Below are positions 8,508 through 16,001 of a stretch of 61,010 nt of DNA, one piece after another (position 1 is the stretch's first letter; each line of letters begins with the position of its first letter). The notes below the pieces were generated by a model, which was not told the DNA's origin, searched no databases, and was given only the letters and a program-made list of their open reading frames with translations. The translations under genes and the position numbers were made by a program. Where the stretch lies: positions 1 to 61,010 of the forward strand of contig QHPD01000112.1 of assembly GCA_003218975.1 (NCBI GenBank), read 5' to 3'. Source of the DNA: Verrucomicrobiota bacterium (lineage in GTDB: Bacteria; Verrucomicrobiota; Verrucomicrobiia; Chthoniobacterales; UBA10450).

Positions 8508-8532
8508 TGTAGCGGCGGCCGTGCCGCCCGCA
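8508..8532. repeat. REP-type hairpin upstream of glmS
   Basis: CTGTAGCGGC followed by GGCCGTGCCGCCCGC forms a GTAG-headed hairpin just 10 bases upstream of the glmS start codon. It belongs to the same family as the elements at 1193, 11857, 30421 and 42069. It could affect folding of the glmS leader; this is inference. Confidence 0.55.
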
Positions 8533-8643
8533 ACGATTACAAAAGCTCGGATTGGTTCTTGCTTGGCCTACTCTCTAACGGCGGCTGCATGACGCAAAAA
8601 AAGTTGCCGCAAACTGTGGCCGCCAGATTATTGATTGATAACA

Positions 8644-9978
8644 ATGCAGCCGCAGCGCGATTCAGTTCCGAAAAATTCAATCCCGAAAGTGGAGGGGGCA
8701 CTGCCACCCGGCGCACTGCAGCGAACGCTTGCAATTATTATGGGCGGCGGTGCCGGCACGCGTTTGTTTCCGTTGACGAAAGATCGCGCCAAACCCGCGG
8801 TGCCGCTCGGTGGGAAATATCGCATCGTCGATATTCCGATTAGCAATTGTCTGAACTCCGGGCTGCGCTCGATCTACGTGCTCACCCAGTTTAACAGCAT
8901 GTCGTTACACCGGCACATCCAGGCGAGTTATAAGTTCGATAATTTTTCGCGCAGCTTCGTGGACATTCTCGCTGCTCAACAAACGCCCGCCGGCTCGCAG
9001 TGGTATCAGGGAACTGCCGACGCGGTCCGGCAAAACATGCGCTACTTTCTCGAGCGGCCGTATGATTATTACCTGATCCTAAGCGGCGACCAGCTTTACC
9101 GGATGGATTTTCGGGCGCTGCTGCATCAGCACATTAAACTCGGCGCGGACATTACGCTGGCCACCAAACCGGTAGCGCGGCATCAGGTTTCCGAGTTTGG
9201 AATCATGCAGAGTGGCGTCGATCGCCACATCACCGGCTTCATTGAGAAACCGGCGGATGAATCTGAGTTGCGGGAGATGAAGATGAGCCGGGAGCTCCTC
9301 CGCGCCATCGGTTCCAATGAAGAAGAGGAACTATTTCAGGCCTCGATGGGGATTTACGTTTTCAATCGGAATGTGCTCATAGAATCTTTGACGAACGATC
9401 TGTTCGATTTCGGGAAACACATTATCCCATCATCGATTAAAGATCGGCACGTTAGCGCGTTTATATTCAAGGGCTACTGGGAGGATATTGGAACGATCCG
9501 CGCGTTTTATGAGGCGAACTTGGATCTCACTGACGTCGTGCCCGAATACAGTTTCTTCGAACCCGACTCTCCGATCTATACGCATCCGCGTTTTTTGCCG
9601 GGAAGCAAAATTAACGGTGCTACGCTGCGGCAGGCGATTATTTCAGATGGCTGCATCATCTCGGACGCGCTTTTGGAGCGATGTGTGGTGGGGATACGTA
9701 GCGTGATTCAAAGCGGCGCGACCATCCGCAACAGCATCGTGATGGGCGCCGATTATTTTGAACTCGGACAAACCGATTCGTCGCAGCCGTCCATTGGCAT
9801 CGGGCGCAACTGCGTGATCGACCGCGCCATCATCGACAAAAACGCGCGCATCGCCGATGGCGTCGTAATTACGCCGGAAGGCAAACCACCGAACTTCGAT
9901 GCAGACAATTATTTCATCCGCGACGGCATCGTGGTGATACCGAAAAACGCCGTGATCCCAGCCGGTTTTTGGATTTGA
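8644..9978 (+). CDS. glgC: glucose-1-phosphate adenylyltransferase
   Basis: Makes ADP-glucose from ATP and glucose-1-phosphate, the committed step of bacterial glycogen synthesis. The protein (444 aa from this ATG; a TTG 9 bases upstream is also open) has the nucleotidyltransferase motif IIMGGGAGTRLFPLT, the GlgC signature KPAVPLGGKYRIVDIP, the active-site stretch YYLILSGDQLYRMD, the substrate-site segment GIMQSGVD with FIEKP, and YWEDIGTI. It ends in a C-terminal left-handed beta-helix with DRAIIDKNARI. Length and motifs are normal for GlgC. No other glycogen gene is adjacent. The start is uncertain because no clear ribosome site was seen. Confidence 0.95.
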   Translation: MQPQRDSVPKNSIPKVEGALPPGALQRTLAIIMGGGAGTRLFPLTKDRAKPAVPLGGKYRIVDIPISNCLNSGLRSIYVLTQFNSMSLHRHIQASYKFDNFSRSFVDILAAQQTPAGSQWYQGTADAVRQNMRYFLERPYDYYLILSGDQLYRMDFRALLHQHIKLGADITLATKPVARHQVSEFGIMQSGVDRHITGFIEKPADESELREMKMSRELLRAIGSNEEEELFQASMGIYVFNRNVLIESLTNDLFDFGKHIIPSSIKDRHVSAFIFKGYWEDIGTIRAFYEANLDLTDVVPEYSFFEPDSPIYTHPRFLPGSKINGATLRQAIISDGCIISDALLERCVVGIRSVIQSGATIRNSIVMGADYFELGQTDSSQPSIGIGRNCVIDRAIIDKNARIADGVVITPEGKPPNFDADNYFIRDGIVVIPKNAVIPAGFWI

Positions 9979-10072
9979 TCGGAACCGCTGTCGGTCTCCC
10001 AGTCTTCTGCGCAGCCGGCCTAAGACGCGCTGGAAAGTCTACTAAGGAGAGCGGACACTACAGCCCTTTCTA

Positions 10073-10279
10073 CTATCGTCTGTCGGTCATCCCCTGGAAC
10101 TGCCCACCCGTTTCCCATTTTTCCTGTTTGTTCCACGGGATCGATGAATCGTGGTGATCGTCTGGATCTTGCACCAGGGCAGTTTCCTTCTGGGTCGCGC
10201 ACGAGGTCATGGTTACCATGAATGCACACAGCAAAACGGGGATGACTATTCTTCGAAGGTTATGGACTTGTGCCAGCAT
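10073..10279 (-). CDS. small predicted lipoprotein
   Basis: 68 aa. A signal peptide runs to residue 26 (RRIVIPVLLCAFMVTMTS) and is followed by Cys27, a plausible lipobox (MTSC). The mature part is about 40 polar residues with IPWNKQEKWETGGQF, rich in Trp, Asp and Gly. The gene overlaps the end of the upstream coiled-coil gene by 20 bases, so the two are probably co-transcribed. Short lipoproteins with a PWN-x-x-E-x-W pattern seem common in this phylum, but no function is known to me. Confidence 0.6.
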   Translation of the reverse strand: MLAQVHNLRRIVIPVLLCAFMVTMTSCATQKETALVQDPDDHHDSSIPWNKQEKWETGGQFQGMTDRR

Positions 10280-11120
10280 ATATCACAGTGTCTCCGGATT
10301 GTACTTGGACCCCACGCGCCAAACTATTAGTCATGATATCGCCGATGGCTGTAGCGGGTTCAACTGAAGAAATGCGAATTTTTCCAATCAGCGTCCCGTC
10401 TCGCAGAACAAGCATTTCGGAGTTGATCTCGACGCCGTTGCGAGCACCGAGATTTAAAACCACGAAATTGTAAGCTTGGTTGTACGCGAGGACAGTGCCG
10501 CGCACGCCAGTACGACGGGCGGTGACGGTTTCTCGCTGAACACTTGCAGTCTCGCGCCTTTTTTTCCCTTCCTTTGGTTGGCCCGTACGTTCTTGGGCGT
10601 CTTGGATTTTTTCGGCCAGGAAAGCTTTTTCCTTTTCCGCGCTCTCGAGCTGACGGCGGAGATCATCGATTTGCGACTGCAAATCAGCGGTCTGCGCACT
10701 CTCGGCGGGAGGGCTGCCAGAGACAGAAGGATTCGCGTTCTTCCCCGCTTCGTCTACGCGCTTTTGAAGAGAAGCGATTTCTTGCTGACTGGCATCTAAT
10801 TTGGCTTGCAGATCGGCTTTTTCTTTCTGAACTTGCGCCAGGTCTGCTTCCGCTTTTGCCCTTCGATTCTCTGCTTCAGCGACTGTGCCTTGTTCTTTTG
10901 CTCCAGTGGTTCCACCGCCTGGGCCATCCAGTTCCTCTTGCACGCGACGGAGTTCGGCCGCATCGCGCGCTGCCTGCGCATTCGCCGCGTTGGTGCGGAG
11001 CGCTTTCACTTTTTGGCTGTTCAAAAAGCCGAAAAACGCCGCCAGCACCAGGAAGGCAATGGCAAGTCCGGTCACGCTTTTTGACGTGACTGCGAAAACC
11101 GCCGACCCCCTGGGCGTCAT
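10260..11120 (-). CDS. membrane-anchored coiled-coil protein with C-terminal beta domain
   Basis: 286 aa. An N-terminal membrane helix (TGLAIAFLVLAAFFGFL, residues ~17-33) is followed by a long Ala/Glu/Lys/Gln-rich coiled coil (residues ~38-190, with a Ser/Pro break near 130). The C-terminal domain of ~80 residues contains FVVLNLGARNGVEI, MLVLRDG and a final SGDTVIY. This domain closely resembles the C-terminus of the protein encoded at 30256-31167 (FVVGNLGERQGVKI, IRVGDRL), so the two are paralogues. The layout suggests a cell-envelope spacer or scaffold protein. No enzyme motif is visible. Confidence 0.8.
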   Translation of the reverse strand: MTPRGSAVFAVTSKSVTGLAIAFLVLAAFFGFLNSQKVKALRTNAANAQAARDAAELRRVQEELDGPGGGTTGAKEQGTVAEAENRRAKAEADLAQVQKEKADLQAKLDASQQEIASLQKRVDEAGKNANPSVSGSPPAESAQTADLQSQIDDLRRQLESAEKEKAFLAEKIQDAQERTGQPKEGKKRRETASVQRETVTARRTGVRGTVLAYNQAYNFVVLNLGARNGVEINSEMLVLRDGTLIGKIRISSVEPATAIGDIMTNSLARGVQVQSGDTVIYAGTSP

Positions 11121-11447
11121 TAAGCGTGCTTTTTAACAACGAATCATGTGCAAATGCAATCGCAATTTCGACGGGGCGGCTGCAGGAACGGTTCAACCGG
11201 AATCTGGATTGCGTTTCACGATTTTTCAATCGATAGACACTGCGTGGGACAACAGCATCGTATACGAGCCAAGCGCAAACGGCGACGAGCTTATTTGCAG
11301 CGTAAGAAGGCAGCACTGCGAGCCAGCGCGACGCGGTCCGGGCCAGGCAAACATCGGTCAAAAAAGGAGCCCGAGGCGACTGGGTAGTTTTCATTCGAAT
11401 GGTTGGAACGGACGTCCGTTCGCCGGCCGATTCGGTAGAGTCTTGCA
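11121..11447. promoter_or_regulatory. gene-free divergent intergenic region with 16-bp palindrome
   Basis: A 327-base stretch between two divergent genes; small open frames exist but none resembles a protein I recognise. It must hold the promoters of both neighbours. The clearest signal is a perfect 16-bp palindrome, GAACGGACGTCCGTTC, at 11406-11421, ending 26 bases before the NYN gene start. It is a candidate operator. GTAGAG at 11435-11440 is a plausible ribosome site for the downstream gene. Confidence 0.4.
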
Positions 11448-11861
11448 ATGCCGGAGCGCACTCGTTATCTGATCGTTGACGGCCACAGCATTATTTTTGC
11501 CTGGCCAGAGCTGCGCAAACTTCACGCGCGGCGTTCTTCGCTGGCGCGTGAAGCGTTAATTAAGCAGTTGCGCGATTTTCAGGATTGGACCGGCATGCGC
11601 GTCGTGGTCGTCTTTGATGGCAAAGGAAGAAAGGTCGAGGGGACTTCTGAGCCAGGCGATGTGCAAGTCTTTTATTCTCGCAGTGGACAATCAGCCGACG
11701 CGATTATTGAGCGACTGGCGAGCAAATACGCGAAACAGTTCGAGCTGATGGTCGCCACTTCCGATTCAATGGAAGCGCAGACCGTGCAGGCGTGTGGCGC
11801 AGAACGGATTTCTCCTGAGGGACTGCGCGCTCTTCTTTCCACCAATCGTAAATCGCTATAG
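11448..11861 (+). CDS. NYN-domain (YacP-like) putative ribonuclease
   Basis: 137 aa, a single NYN/PIN-like domain. Acidic and polar residues are at the expected places: LIVDGHSIIF near the N-terminus, VVVFDGKGR in the middle, SADAIIERLA and MVATSDSMEAQT towards the end. The family includes Bacillus YacP/Rae1, a ribosome-associated endoribonuclease, so an RNA cleavage role is likely but not shown. The stop codon TAG is part of a REP element (CTATAGCGGC), so the extreme C-terminus may have been changed by its insertion. Confidence 0.8.
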   Translation: MPERTRYLIVDGHSIIFAWPELRKLHARRSSLAREALIKQLRDFQDWTGMRVVVVFDGKGRKVEGTSEPGDVQVFYSRSGQSADAIIERLASKYAKQFELMVATSDSMEAQTVQACGAERISPEGLRALLSTNRKSL

Positions 11862-11920
11862 CGGCAGGCGTGCCGCCTGCAAAAATTAAATTGCCGCAGC
11901 CGACACGGCTGCCTCTACAG
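11857..11920. repeat. paired REP element between NYN gene and lpxD
   Basis: The left arm CTATAGCGGCAGGCGTGCC-GCCTGC and the right arm GCCGCAGCC-GACACGGCTGC-CTCTACAG form two hairpins in inverted orientation around an AT-rich centre. It separates two convergent genes and gives the upstream gene its TAG stop. It may also act as a bidirectional terminator. Confidence 0.65.
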
Positions 11921-11933
11921 AGCTCTGCCGAGA

Positions 11934-12947
11934 TTACAGCCCCAGTTTCTTCTCAATTTCTTTCACTCGCGCGAAGAGTTTTCCGAGCCGGTGGATCCAG
12001 GCAATTTGTTGCTTAGCTTCCGCAAGCGGAACCGCGGGAGAGCCGAACCAGGCGCCGCCCCGCGTGCTCTTAGAGACGCCGCTTTGCGCGCCAATCGCGG
12101 TGCCGTCACCAATTTCGAGATGGCCTACAATGCCGACCTGCCCTCCCATCATGACGCGCTGGCCGACACGCGTACTTCCTGATATCCCGCTCTGCGCCAC
12201 AATGACCGAATCTTTTCCTATCACCACGTTGTGTGCGATCTGTACGAGATTATCGATCTTCACGCCTTGCCGGATCCACGTCCGGCCAAACCGCGCGCGG
12301 TCGATGGTCGTGTTCGCGCCGATCTCGACATCATCGTCGATCTGAACGATGCCGAGTTGCTGAATCTTTTGCTGTCGGTCATCGACCATTTCAAAACCGA
12401 AACCGTCCGCACCGATGACTGCACCGCTGTGAATGATTACCCGTGAGCCAATCCGGCTTCGCTCCCGAATGGTCACTCGCGGATAAATGAGACATGCGGA
12501 TCCGATCGTCGTCTCGTGGCCGACGTAACTTCCCGCGCCGATGATTGTGTCATCGCCGATTCTTGCGCCGGCCTCGACGACCGCATGCGGTTGGATCGAT
12601 ACGCGCTCTCCGAGCTGAGCGCTTCGATCAACGACCGCGCTTGGGTGAATACCAGCCGCAAATGTAATCGGCTTGGGCGCGAATTTGAACACGACTTGCT
12701 CGAAAGCCTTAGTTGGATTTGAGACGCGAATCTGAGCGGGAGTGATCGGCTCACCGAAATCGGTTGGAACAAAAACTGCCGACGCCCGCGTTTTGCGCAG
12801 CAGGCCAATGTATTTTCGATTTGCGAAGAAGCTGATTTCTCCAGGAGTCGCTTCTGCCAGTGATGCCGCGCCTGTGATTTGCAGCAATGGATCGCCCACC
12901 AGCTCGCCACCGGACGTTGTCGCCAGTTCTTGAAGAGTGAAAGTCAC
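11934..12947 (-). CDS. lpxD: UDP-3-O-acylglucosamine N-acyltransferase
   Basis: Adds the second acyl chain in lipid A synthesis, so the cell should have a lipopolysaccharide outer membrane. 337 aa, the usual length. The N-terminal uridine-binding domain (ITGAASLAEATPGEISFFANRKY) is followed by hexapeptide repeats forming a left-handed beta-helix (SAQLGERVSIQPHAVVEAGARIGDD in pieces), the catalytic-type HSGAVIGADGFGFE, and NLVQIAHNVVIG. The C-terminal helix is IHRLGKLFARVKEIEKKLG. The start codon is GTG. It converges with the NYN gene across a REP pair. Confidence 0.96.
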   Translation of the reverse strand: MTFTLQELATTSGGELVGDPLLQITGAASLAEATPGEISFFANRKYIGLLRKTRASAVFVPTDFGEPITPAQIRVSNPTKAFEQVVFKFAPKPITFAAGIHPSAVVDRSAQLGERVSIQPHAVVEAGARIGDDTIIGAGSYVGHETTIGSACLIYPRVTIRERSRIGSRVIIHSGAVIGADGFGFEMVDDRQQKIQQLGIVQIDDDVEIGANTTIDRARFGRTWIRQGVKIDNLVQIAHNVVIGKDSVIVAQSGISGSTRVGQRVMMGGQVGIVGHLEIGDGTAIGAQSGVSKSTRGGAWFGSPAVPLAEAKQQIAWIHRLGKLFARVKEIEKKLGL

Positions 12948-12961
12948 GACAAAGATTCCCT

Positions 12962-12998
12962 AAATGGTTGAAGCGTTAGAGCGTTGAAGCGTCAAGAA
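12962..12998. repeat. GTTGAAGCG-type repeat between lpxD and the next gene
   Basis: Permuted words ATGGTTGAAGCGTTAGAG / CGTTGAAGCGTCAAG fill the gap. They match the spacer words at 4420-4460. No coding or regulatory signal was seen. Confidence 0.45.
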
Positions 12999-13000
12999 TG

Positions 13001-13846
13001 TCAGCGTTCTGTGCGCCCGCTCCAGTGCGGCGGACGCTTTTCGATGAACGCCTGTACGCCTTCGAGCGCAGCTTCGTCCATCATGTTGCAGGCCATGGTC
13101 TGACTCGCTGCTTCATACGCGGCCGCGATACCCAATTCGGCTTGCCTGTAAAAAAATTCCTTCCCCATTGCCACTGCGACGCGTGGTTTTGCGACAATCG
13201 TAGCAACCAGCTTTTCGACCTCGGCATCAAGCTGATCTGGTTCCGCCACGCGATTGATTAGGCCGCGCTGCTTTGCCTCATCAGCGCTGATAAATTCGCC
13301 GGTAACGAGCATCTCAAACGCCGCTTTGCGCAAAACGTTGCGGGAGAGCGCCACACCCGGCGCGGAGCAAAACAGCCCGAGGTTCACACCGCTGACAGCG
13401 AATTTTGCTGTGCTTGACGCGACGGCGAGATCGCACATCGCCACCAACTGGCAACCCGCTGCAGTCGCGATGCCTTGGACGCGGGCAATCACAGGCACCG
13501 GTAATCGTTGGATGGCAAGCATCATGTCAGAGCATTGCGCAAAGAGTTGTTCGTAATAATCCAGTGACGGCGCTGCGCGCATTTCCTTCAGGTCGTGGCC
13601 GGCGCAAAAAGCTTTGCCTTCGGCAGCGAGAACAACCACCCGCACCGATTCGTCGTGGGCGATCCTGTCCAGCTCACGCTGCAATGTTGCCAGCATCGCT
13701 TCGGACAAAGCGTTGAAGGCGTGCGGCCGGTTAAGTGTCAACGTAATCACACCGCACGTGTCCTGGCTCCGCAAGAGGACTGGCTCTTCGCTCACGAAGG
13801 CTTTCGCGGCCGATGCCGGTTCGACTGATAGTGGAGAAGCTTTCAC
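13001..13846 (-). CDS. enoyl-CoA hydratase/isomerase family protein, ECHDC3-like
   Basis: 281 aa crotonase-fold protein. The first oxyanion-hole loop is GKAFCAGHDLKEM and the second is RVQGIATAAGCQLVAMCD. The overall sequence (VNLGLFCSAPGVAL, EMLVTGEFISADEA, FIEKRPPHWSGR) resembles the ECHDC3 group. The two acidic residues used by true hydratases appear to be absent: Ala stands in the AAGCQ loop where Glu is usual, and the segment after VNLGL has no Glu. It is therefore probably not a classical beta-oxidation hydratase. The start is GTG. Confidence 0.82.
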   Translation of the reverse strand: MKASPLSVEPASAAKAFVSEEPVLLRSQDTCGVITLTLNRPHAFNALSEAMLATLQRELDRIAHDESVRVVVLAAEGKAFCAGHDLKEMRAAPSLDYYEQLFAQCSDMMLAIQRLPVPVIARVQGIATAAGCQLVAMCDLAVASSTAKFAVSGVNLGLFCSAPGVALSRNVLRKAAFEMLVTGEFISADEAKQRGLINRVAEPDQLDAEVEKLVATIVAKPRVAVAMGKEFFYRQAELGIAAAYEAASQTMACNMMDEAALEGVQAFIEKRPPHWSGRTER

Positions 13847-13959
13847 GGATTGGGACGCTTAAACGCTACTGCTGAAATTCCAAATCTGAAATTCGAAAAA
13901 TTTAGTTTCCGTTTGGAGCGCGCGACAACATCATCTGGCAGGGATTGCTCCGGTATGAA

Positions 13960-14784
13960 ATGAAAATCGTCGCGATCGCTAATCAAAAAGGCGGCGTCGG
14001 GAAAACGACCACGGCCGTGAATCTTGGCGCTGCGCTCGCGGAACTGGGCCATCGCGTTTTGCTTGTCGATCTTGATCCGCAAGCGAACGCGACCAGCTCG
14101 TTCGGTTTGGAAGGAGTCGAGCAAATCAGCCTCTACGAACCGTTGCTCGGCGGGGCTTCCATTACTGAAAAAATCGTTCCCACGCGCCGCGATGACCTGT
14201 TTATCGTGCCGGCCGATCTCGATTTGGCCGGCGCCGAAGTCGAAATCGCGCGCATGCCGGACCATCTCACGCGTCTGGCGGAAACGCTCAAGCCGCTGCA
14301 TGCCGACGAGACGTTCGAGTTCGTTTTCCTGGACTGCCCGCCGTCGCTTGGGATCCTGATGAGCAATGCGCTTGCCGCCACCGATGAACTCTTGACGCCA
14401 ATCCAATGCGAGTATTTCGCGCTGGAAGGATTGGTAAAAATTGTGCGGCTGGTCGAGCAAGTGCGGGATTCAGGCGCCAACAAGCGCCTCGAGCTCAGCG
14501 GGATTGTCATGACGATGTTCGATGGTCGGACTAACCTTAGCGAGCAGGTTGTGGCGGAGGTACGCGAGCATTTCGGCGAACGCGTTTATCAGACTGTGAT
14601 CCCGCGGAGCGTGCGCTTGAGCGAGGCGCCGAGCTTTGGGAAGTCGATCTTGGAATACGCTCCCAGTGGAGCTGCCGCCCAAGCCTATCGGGCTCTCGCG
14701 CGCGAGTTCATCCAGCGTCATGCTTCGCCAGCCACTCCTCGCGAGTCATCGCATACACCAGCGTCGGAAAACCTCGAAACGTAA
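13960..14784 (+). CDS. parA: ParA/Soj-family ATPase
   Basis: 274 aa from the ATG giving MKIVAIANQKGG; an upstream TTG at 13945 would add five residues. It has the deviant Walker A KGGVGKTTTAVNLG, the switch region LLVDLDPQANATS and Walker B-type FVFLDCPPSLG. C-terminal helices include RLSEAPSFGKSI, typical of chromosomal Soj/ParA. These ATPases position chromosomes or protein cargo on the nucleoid. No parB gene follows, so it is either an orphan or works with a partner elsewhere. Its last 77 bases overlap the 3' end of the convergent acetyltransferase gene. Confidence 0.92.
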   Translation: MKIVAIANQKGGVGKTTTAVNLGAALAELGHRVLLVDLDPQANATSSFGLEGVEQISLYEPLLGGASITEKIVPTRRDDLFIVPADLDLAGAEVEIARMPDHLTRLAETLKPLHADETFEFVFLDCPPSLGILMSNALAATDELLTPIQCEYFALEGLVKIVRLVEQVRDSGANKRLELSGIVMTMFDGRTNLSEQVVAEVREHFGERVYQTVIPRSVRLSEAPSFGKSILEYAPSGAAAQAYRALAREFIQRHASPATPRESSHTPASENLET

Positions 14785-15238
14785 TTTCCTTCTCGACCTT
14801 CATTCCATTTTTCTCCGCCACACGGCGTGAAGGAATGTTTTCTGGATGGATGAGTGAGATAACGCGCGATAGGTCCCAGTCACGAAAGCCGTGATCACGC
14901 ACCGCGCGCGCGGCTTCAGTAATGAGGCCGCGGTTCCAGTAACGGGGATCGAGTCGGTAGCCGATCTCGATGTCTTCAATGCCATGCTCCGGATGATAGA
15001 AGAAACCGCAGTAACCTATAATCGCGTCCTCGCCGTGCGGGACGACGGCAAACTGCGACGGGATGCCGGCGCGGTCCCACCCAATGACTTTCTCAATGAA
15101 AGCGATGGTCTGCTTGCGCTCGGTGAAAACGCCTAATGAGAAGCGCATGAAGTCCGGATTGGCGAACAACTGCGCCATCACCTCGACATCTTCCTCACGG
15201 AAGGGGTGCAGGATGAGTCGTTTGGTTTCGAGTTGCAT
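14708..15238 (-). CDS. GNAT N-acetyltransferase, RimJ/RimL type
   Basis: 176 aa. It has the pattern of this subfamily: TKRLILHPFREEDVE at the start, IIGYCGFFYHPE, then IEIGYRLDPRYWNRGLITEA covering the acetyl-CoA-binding loop, and HPENIPSRRVAEKNGMK near the end. Such enzymes acetylate protein N-termini or small amines; the substrate cannot be told. The 3' ends of this gene and parA overlap on opposite strands, which leaves no space for a terminator. Confidence 0.88.
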   Translation of the reverse strand: MQLETKRLILHPFREEDVEVMAQLFANPDFMRFSLGVFTERKQTIAFIEKVIGWDRAGIPSQFAVVPHGEDAIIGYCGFFYHPEHGIEDIEIGYRLDPRYWNRGLITEAARAVRDHGFRDWDLSRVISLIHPENIPSRRVAEKNGMKVEKEITFRGFPTLVYAMTREEWLAKHDAG

Positions 15239-15299
15239 CTTGTTTTTCTCGCTTAAGGCGCGGCAGCTACAGTCTGAATGATTTTCGATTCTTTAATAT

Positions 15300-15941
15300 A
15301 TGCGAACGGATGATGAGGAGTTTGCCCGCCCGGCCCAGCCACCCGACACCACGAGCTGGTCGGCGGTGCGCGAGGCGGCAAAAAATTGCGAGGCATGCCA
15401 TCTTTACAAGCGCGCGACGCAGACGGTATTTGGTGAAGGTCCCAAAGGCGCAGCGATGATGTTGGTCGGCGAGCAGCCGGGAGATTACGAGGACGTCGCC
15501 GGTAAACCGTTCGTTGGACCCGCTGGGAAAATTATGGATCGAGCGCTCGAAGAAGCTGGGATTGATCGATCCCAGGTTTACGTCACGAACGCGGTGAAAC
15601 ATTTTAAGTGGGAGCCCCGCGGTAAACGCCGAATTCATCAGAAACCAAATTCGCGCGAAATCGCCGCGTGCCGCCCGTGGCTGGAAGCGGAGCTCCGTCT
15701 GGTTAAGCCGAAGTTGCTCGTCTGTCTCGGCGCGACGGCGGCGCAGGCGATCTTCGGCCCATCATTTCGCGTTACGCGCGAGCGCGGCAAAGTGTTGTCA
15801 TCTAAACTTGCGCCGAGGGTTCTCGCGACTGTTCACCCATCGTCGCTTCTTCGGCAGCCCGATGAGACATCGCGCGAACGCGAATACAAGCACTTCGTCA
15901 CCGATCTTCGCGCTGCATTGCGCGCAGCCGGCGAAGAATAA
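15300..15941 (+). CDS. udgX: UdgX-type uracil-DNA glycosylase (family 4-like, covalent)
   Basis: 213 aa. Four Cys of the iron-sulfur cluster can be assigned as CEACHL near residue 32 and further Cys near 125 and 141. The uracil-site motif reads GEQPGDYED and the late motif is VHPSSLLR. The distinguishing feature is KRRIHQKPN at about residues 109-117: this KRRIH loop marks UdgX, whose His forms a covalent bond with the deoxyribose after uracil removal in the mycobacterial enzyme. The likely role is therefore tight capture of uracil sites in DNA. An AT-rich stretch precedes the ATG. It converges on the AlgX-like gene. Confidence 0.9.
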   Translation: MRTDDEEFARPAQPPDTTSWSAVREAAKNCEACHLYKRATQTVFGEGPKGAAMMLVGEQPGDYEDVAGKPFVGPAGKIMDRALEEAGIDRSQVYVTNAVKHFKWEPRGKRRIHQKPNSREIAACRPWLEAELRLVKPKLLVCLGATAAQAIFGPSFRVTRERGKVLSSKLAPRVLATVHPSSLLRQPDETSREREYKHFVTDLRAALRAAGEE

Positions 15942-15951
15942 TCTTAATGGT

Positions 15952-16001
15952 ATGGCCGCCGCGTTGCGGCGTCCGGACGGCGCCGGCGGGACCGGCTCTA
16001 C
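15952..16001. repeat. REP-type hairpins at the UdgX/AlgX-like convergence
   Basis: GGCCGCCGCGTTGCGGCG and CGGCGCCGGCGGGACCGG form hairpins; read on the minus strand the second begins GTAGAGCCGG. The TAG of this GTAG head is the stop codon of the AlgX-like gene. Possible bidirectional terminator. Confidence 0.5.

Noticed and set aside
10876-11448. Minus-strand open frame reaching from the coiled-coil gene to the NYN start
   Set aside because: Overlaps the coiled-coil gene in another frame for much of its length, and the remaining part has no recognised domain.
13843-14460. Minus-strand open frame across parA
   Set aside because: Antisense shadow; parA motifs are clear on the plus strand.
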